25,811 nucleotides of DNA from contig JANYEO010000063.1 in NCBI GenBank assembly GCA_025363025.1, positions 1 through 25,811 of the forward strand, in the 5' to 3' direction. Under the pieces are notes generated by a model, which was not told where the DNA came from, did no database searches, and was given only the letters and a program-made list of their open reading frames with translations. This DNA comes from Opitutia bacterium. GTDB lineage: Bacteria > Verrucomicrobiota > Verrucomicrobiia > Opitutales > JANYEO01. A program made the position numbers and the translations under genes. How positions within the stretch are numbered: the first letter of the stretch is position 1; every line of letters starts with the position of its first letter. Below are positions 23,105-25,811 of this stretch, one piece after another.

Positions 23105-23737
23105 TTAGGCTTTCTTTGCGCTACGAACGTAGACCAGCCCACCCTTAAAACCAGGGAAGCTGCCTTTGATCAAGATGAGGTTCTCAGCCTCTAAAACATC
23201 GATGACCTCGAGGTTTTGAACCGTACGCGATTCACAACCCATATGGCCCGGCATTTTACGGTTTTTCCGAATTTCTCCAGGTTCTTGACGGCAACCGTAG
23301 CTACCCCCGCGGCGGTGAAACATGGAACCATGGGAAGCAGGCCCCCCGTGGAAGCCCCAACGCTTCATAACCCCCTGAAAGCCACGGCCTTTGGTGGTGC
23401 CAATAACATCGACCAAATCGCCTTTAGCAAAACGGCCAACCGTTAATACATCACCTGACTGAAAGCCTTCGATGGTGCGAAATTCGGTTAAATAAGCATG
23501 AGCCTCGACTCCGGCCTTCTCAAGATGCTTGAGAGCGGGCTTCGTGAGACGCTCGGGCTTTTGTGCTTTGAACGCGATCTGGACGGCTTGATAGCCATCA
23601 TTTTCGGTTGTACGCACCTGAGTAACTGGACAAGGACCGGCTTGGACAACGGTAACCGGGATTAACCGGCCTGCGTTATCGTAAACCTGGGTCATTCCCA
23701 GTTTCTTACCTAATAGTATAATTTTTTGTTTAGACAT
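23105..23737 (-). CDS. rplC: 50S ribosomal protein L3
   Basis: Early-assembly large-subunit protein whose extension approaches the peptidyl transferase centre. The 210 residues begin 'KIILLGKKLGMTQVYDNAGRLIPVTVVQAGPCPVTQVRT' and contain 'GTTKGRGFQGVMKRWGFHGGPASHGSMFHRRGGSYGCRQEPGEIRKNRKMPGHMG', the L3 signature with the normally methylated Gln-like position region. No Shine-Dalgarno sequence is visible before ATG 23737; a hairpin ends 3 nt upstream of it. Confidence 0.98.
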   Translation of the reverse strand: MSKQKIILLGKKLGMTQVYDNAGRLIPVTVVQAGPCPVTQVRTTENDGYQAVQIAFKAQKPERLTKPALKHLEKAGVEAHAYLTEFRTIEGFQSGDVLTVGRFAKGDLVDVIGTTKGRGFQGVMKRWGFHGGPASHGSMFHRRGGSYGCRQEPGEIRKNRKMPGHMGCESRTVQNLEVIDVLEAENLILIKGSFPGFKGGLVYVRSAKKA

Positions 23738-23740
23738 AAT

Positions 23741-23785
23741 CTGAAGCGGCAGGTGGTGTTTTGGTCGCCCAAAACCTGCTTTCAG
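23741..23785 (-). promoter_or_regulatory. Three-tier hairpin with GCGA loop in the rplC leader
   Basis: On the minus strand, from outside in, the arms pair as CTGAA/TTCAG (23785-23781 with 23745-23741), GCAGG/CCTGC (23779-23775 with 23753-23749) and TTTTGG/CCAAAA (23774-23769 with 23764-23759). The loop is GCGA, a GNRA tetraloop. A 5-nt bulge (cacca) and a small internal loop interrupt the stem. It fills most of the 68-nt rpsJ-rplC gap and ends 3 nt before the rplC ATG, so it could control rplC translation. Confidence 0.6.
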
Positions 23786-23805
23786 TGAAAGGAAGATATG
23801 GAATG

Positions 23806-24114
23806 CTAGATGTTGATCGTAATGTCAACCCCAGCCGGCAAATTTAATTTTTTTAATTCCTCAACCGTTTGAACAGTGGGTTCAACGATATCGATTAATC
23901 GTTTATGTGTCCGAATTTCGAACTGATCCATGGACTTTTTGTCTGCGTGAGGCGAGCGATTGACCGTAAACTTTTCGATACGAGTCGGCAGAGGGATGGG
24001 TCCCGCTACACGTGCGCCGGAGCGCTTAGCCGTATCGGCGATTTCAACAGCCGATTGATCAAGCGTGCGATAATCAAACCCTCTAAGTGAGATGCGAATT
24101 CTTTGACGAGACAT
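23806..24114 (-). CDS. rpsJ: 30S ribosomal protein S10
   Basis: Head protein of the small subunit, which also serves as NusE in transcription antitermination. The 102 residues read '[96 protein letters not shown]', fully standard. It follows fusA by only 8 nt; the EF-Tu gene often found between them is absent. Confidence 0.99.
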   Translation of the reverse strand: MSRQRIRISLRGFDYRTLDQSAVEIADTAKRSGARVAGPIPLPTRIEKFTVNRSPHADKKSMDQFEIRTHKRLIDIVEPTVQTVEELKKLNLPAGVDITINI

Positions 24115-24122
24115 GACGTTCC

Positions 24123-25811
24123 TTAAGTGCGTGCGGCCTGGCGCGTGGTGGTTTCTACAATTGTCTTTAAAATATTAGCGGGGACCTGTTCAAAATGAGA
24201 AGGTTCCATCGTATAAGAAGCGCGACCTTTTGACAGGGAGCGAACTTGAGTGGCATAACCAAACATGGCTTCGAGTGGTACAAAAGCATGAACCAAAGCC
24301 AACCCGTTTTTTGTCTCCATGTTTTGAATTTGCCCACGGCGACGGTTAAGGTCACCCATGATATCGCCTTGATATTCTTCAGGGGTGGCAACTTCCACTT
24401 TCATAATTGGTTCCAAGAGAATGGGGCCAGCTTTTCGCATGGCTTCTTTGAAAGCAAAAATACCGGCCATTTTGAAGGCCATTTCGGAAGAGTCTACCTC
24501 GTGGTAAGAACCTTCCATGATACGGGCCTTGAAGTCGATAACCGGATAACCGGCAACCACTCCATTATTGGCGCCTTCATGAATGCCTTCTTGCGTAGGT
24601 TTAATATACTCCTTCGGAATAGTGCCCCCTACAACTTCACTGACTACTAAATTGCCTCCCCCTTTTTCAAGCGGATCGAGCATAATAATGGCATGGCCAT
24701 ATTGACCACGGCCGCCGGTTTGGCGAATAAACTTCCCCTCCCCTTCAGCAGATTTGGTAATCGTTTCGCGGTAAGCAATTTGAGGACGCCCAGAAGTGGC
24801 CTCTACTTTAAATTCACGGAAAAGGCGGTCACAAATAATTTCTAAGTGAAGCTCTCCCATTCCAGCGATAATCGTCTGCCCTGTTTCAGGATTAGTCGTC
24901 ACACGGAAAGTAGGATCTTCATCTGAAAGCCGCTGTAAAGCCATCGAAAGCCGTTCCTGGTCTCCCTTTGTATTCGGCTCAATCGACATACTGATAACCG
25001 GTTCAGGAAATGTAGGCGGCTCCAGCGTAATATCTAAATCGCGATCGCACAGCGTGTCTCCTGTTACAACATCACGGGCCCCCACAATGGCGCAAATATC
25101 GCCTGAGTAGGCGACCTCAATATCTTCGCGTTGGTCGGCCTTAATAACCATCAAACGGCTAATCCGCTCTGTACGGCGCGTCCGTGGGTTATAAAGGGCC
25201 GCCCCTTTGCGTAACTCACCACAATATACGCGGAAAAATACAAGCCGTCCCACGAATGGGTCGTTCATTAATTTAAACGCAAGCCCCGCAATCTTGGCTT
25301 TATCGTTCGGCTCAATGGCAATTTCTTCGCCATCTTGAAAGGCTCTCATGGCCTTAATGTCAAGCGGAGAAGGCATGTAATCGACCACGCAATCCAATAA
25401 CATCTGGACCCCTTTATTTTTAAAGGCGCTTCCGGGAATGACCCCAATAAAGTTAAGCGAAGCCGTTGCCCGGCGAATACCCAAACGAAGCTCAGCTTCA
25501 GAAATATCAGCTCCATCTAAAAACTTTTGAGCCAACGCGTCATCGAAATCAGCAACAGCTTCCAATAGTTTTTCGCGAGCAGCCTCAGCCCGAGCAAGAT
25601 GCTCAGCCGGGATCTCGATCGTATCGTATCGCATCCCCTTCTCGTCGGCTTCATCATAGATGTAAGCCTTCATCATCACGAGGTCGATTAACCCTTTAAA
25701 ATCTTCAGCTGCCCCAATGTTTAAAAATAATGGGTGTGCGTTACCACGAAGTTTCGTGCGAATATCATCAACTGCATTTTCAAAATTTGCCCCCATGCGG
25801 TCCATCTTATT
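24123..25811 (-). CDS. fusA: Elongation factor G (N-terminus beyond window edge)
   Basis: GTPase that moves tRNAs and mRNA through the ribosome after peptide bond formation and acts with RRF in recycling. The visible part has 562 codons and starts at the right edge with the G4 motif N-K-M-D ('[17 protein letters not shown]'), so about 135 residues with motifs G1-G3 lie outside the window. '[22 protein letters not shown]' covers the G5-like region, followed by domain II, '[22 protein letters not shown]' (domain III), domain IV ('[14 protein letters not shown]') and domain V ('[19 protein letters not shown]'). These are EF-G, not LepA or TypA, features. Presumably transcribed with rpsL and rpsG upstream. 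Confidence 0.98.
   Translation of the reverse strand, partial: NKMDRMGANFENAVDDIRTKLRGNAHPLFLNIGAAEDFKGLIDLVMMKAYIYDEADEKGMRYDTIEIPAEHLARAEAAREKLLEAVADFDDALAQKFLDGADISEAELRLGIRRATASLNFIGVIPGSAFKNKGVQMLLDCVVDYMPSPLDIKAMRAFQDGEEIAIEPNDKAKIAGLAFKLMNDPFVGRLVFFRVYCGELRKGAALYNPRTRRTERISRLMVIKADQREDIEVAYSGDICAIVGARDVVTGDTLCDRDLDITLEPPTFPEPVISMSIEPNTKGDQERLSMALQRLSDEDPTFRVTTNPETGQTIIAGMGELHLEIICDRLFREFKVEATSGRPQIAYRETITKSAEGEGKFIRQTGGRGQYGHAIIMLDPLEKGGGNLVVSEVVGGTIPKEYIKPTQEGIHEGANNGVVAGYPVIDFKARIMEGSYHEVDSSEMAFKMAGIFAFKEAMRKAGPILLEPIMKVEVATPEEYQGDIMGDLNRRRGQIQNMETKNGLALVHAFVPLEAMFGYATQVRSLSKGRASYTMEPSHFEQVPANILKTIVETTTRQAART

Noticed and set aside
24246..24650. 134-residue plus-strand frame opposite fusA
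   Set aside because: Lies fully within highly conserved EF-G domains; no independent evidence.
1..25811. tRNA, rRNA, CRISPR array, transposase, integrase or phage genes
   Set aside because: None seen on either strand; no repeat-spacer pattern, no recognisable cloverleaf and no recombinase motifs.

Overview
The window is a bacterial chromosome segment dominated by one long minus-strand ribosomal protein cluster. It is joined to a short stretch of accessory genes and, at the left end, a small plus-strand operon of unfamiliar proteins. I infer a Gram-negative PVC-type bacterium, most likely Verrucomicrobiota (Opitutae-like), but this is not proven. The pointers are three proteins carrying an LEPR-XLL-like N-terminal motif (known mainly from Planctomycetota, Verrucomicrobiota and relatives), the 'HRFTLG...HRFALMSNLAAAL' style of L17, a long SecY, the S10-spc-alpha cluster without the L30 gene, a predicted outer-membrane barrel, and a menaquinone prenyltransferase.

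Layout. 1-162 is non-coding and holds a near-perfect 26-bp inverted repeat. 163-2545 (+) is a compact set of four genes: three short, diverged paralogues with the motif L-E-x-[R/Q]-x-L-L, then a signal-peptide-bearing outer-membrane beta-barrel protein. The second paralogue begins inside a 131-bp segment with perfect 14-bp terminal inverted repeats. 2560-3881 (-) holds thioredoxin and MenA. 4305-5114 (+) is a GT61 glycosyltransferase whose 5' end looks damaged. 5149-9280 (-) holds an SRPBCC/TIGR01777 epimerase fusion, a DNA photolyase, a membrane-anchored zinc-ribbon miniprotein and a GT4 glycosyltransferase. A 16-bp inverted repeat separates this set from the ribosomal cluster.

9378-25811 (-) reads, in transcription order: fusA (cut by the window edge), rpsJ, rplC, rplD, rplW, rplB, rpsS, rplV, rpsC, rplP, rpmC, rpsQ, rplN, rplX, a 151-nt gap, rplE, rpsN, rpsH, rplF, rplR, rpsE, rplO, secY, map, rpsM, rpsK, rpsD, rpoA, rplQ. 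Genes for EF-Tu, L30, adenylate kinase, IF-1 and L36 are not at their common positions. S11 has a long N-terminal extension and L17 a long C-terminal one. A three-tier hairpin capped by GCGA sits directly before rplC.

Function. The cluster supplies ribosome, RNA polymerase alpha, protein export and N-terminal methionine removal. The middle genes suggest light-damage repair, envelope glycan synthesis, thiol redox control and menaquinone respiration. The most unfamiliar part is the LEPR-like paralogue/barrel operon at 163-2545, where I infer envelope or secreted proteins but can assign no function.
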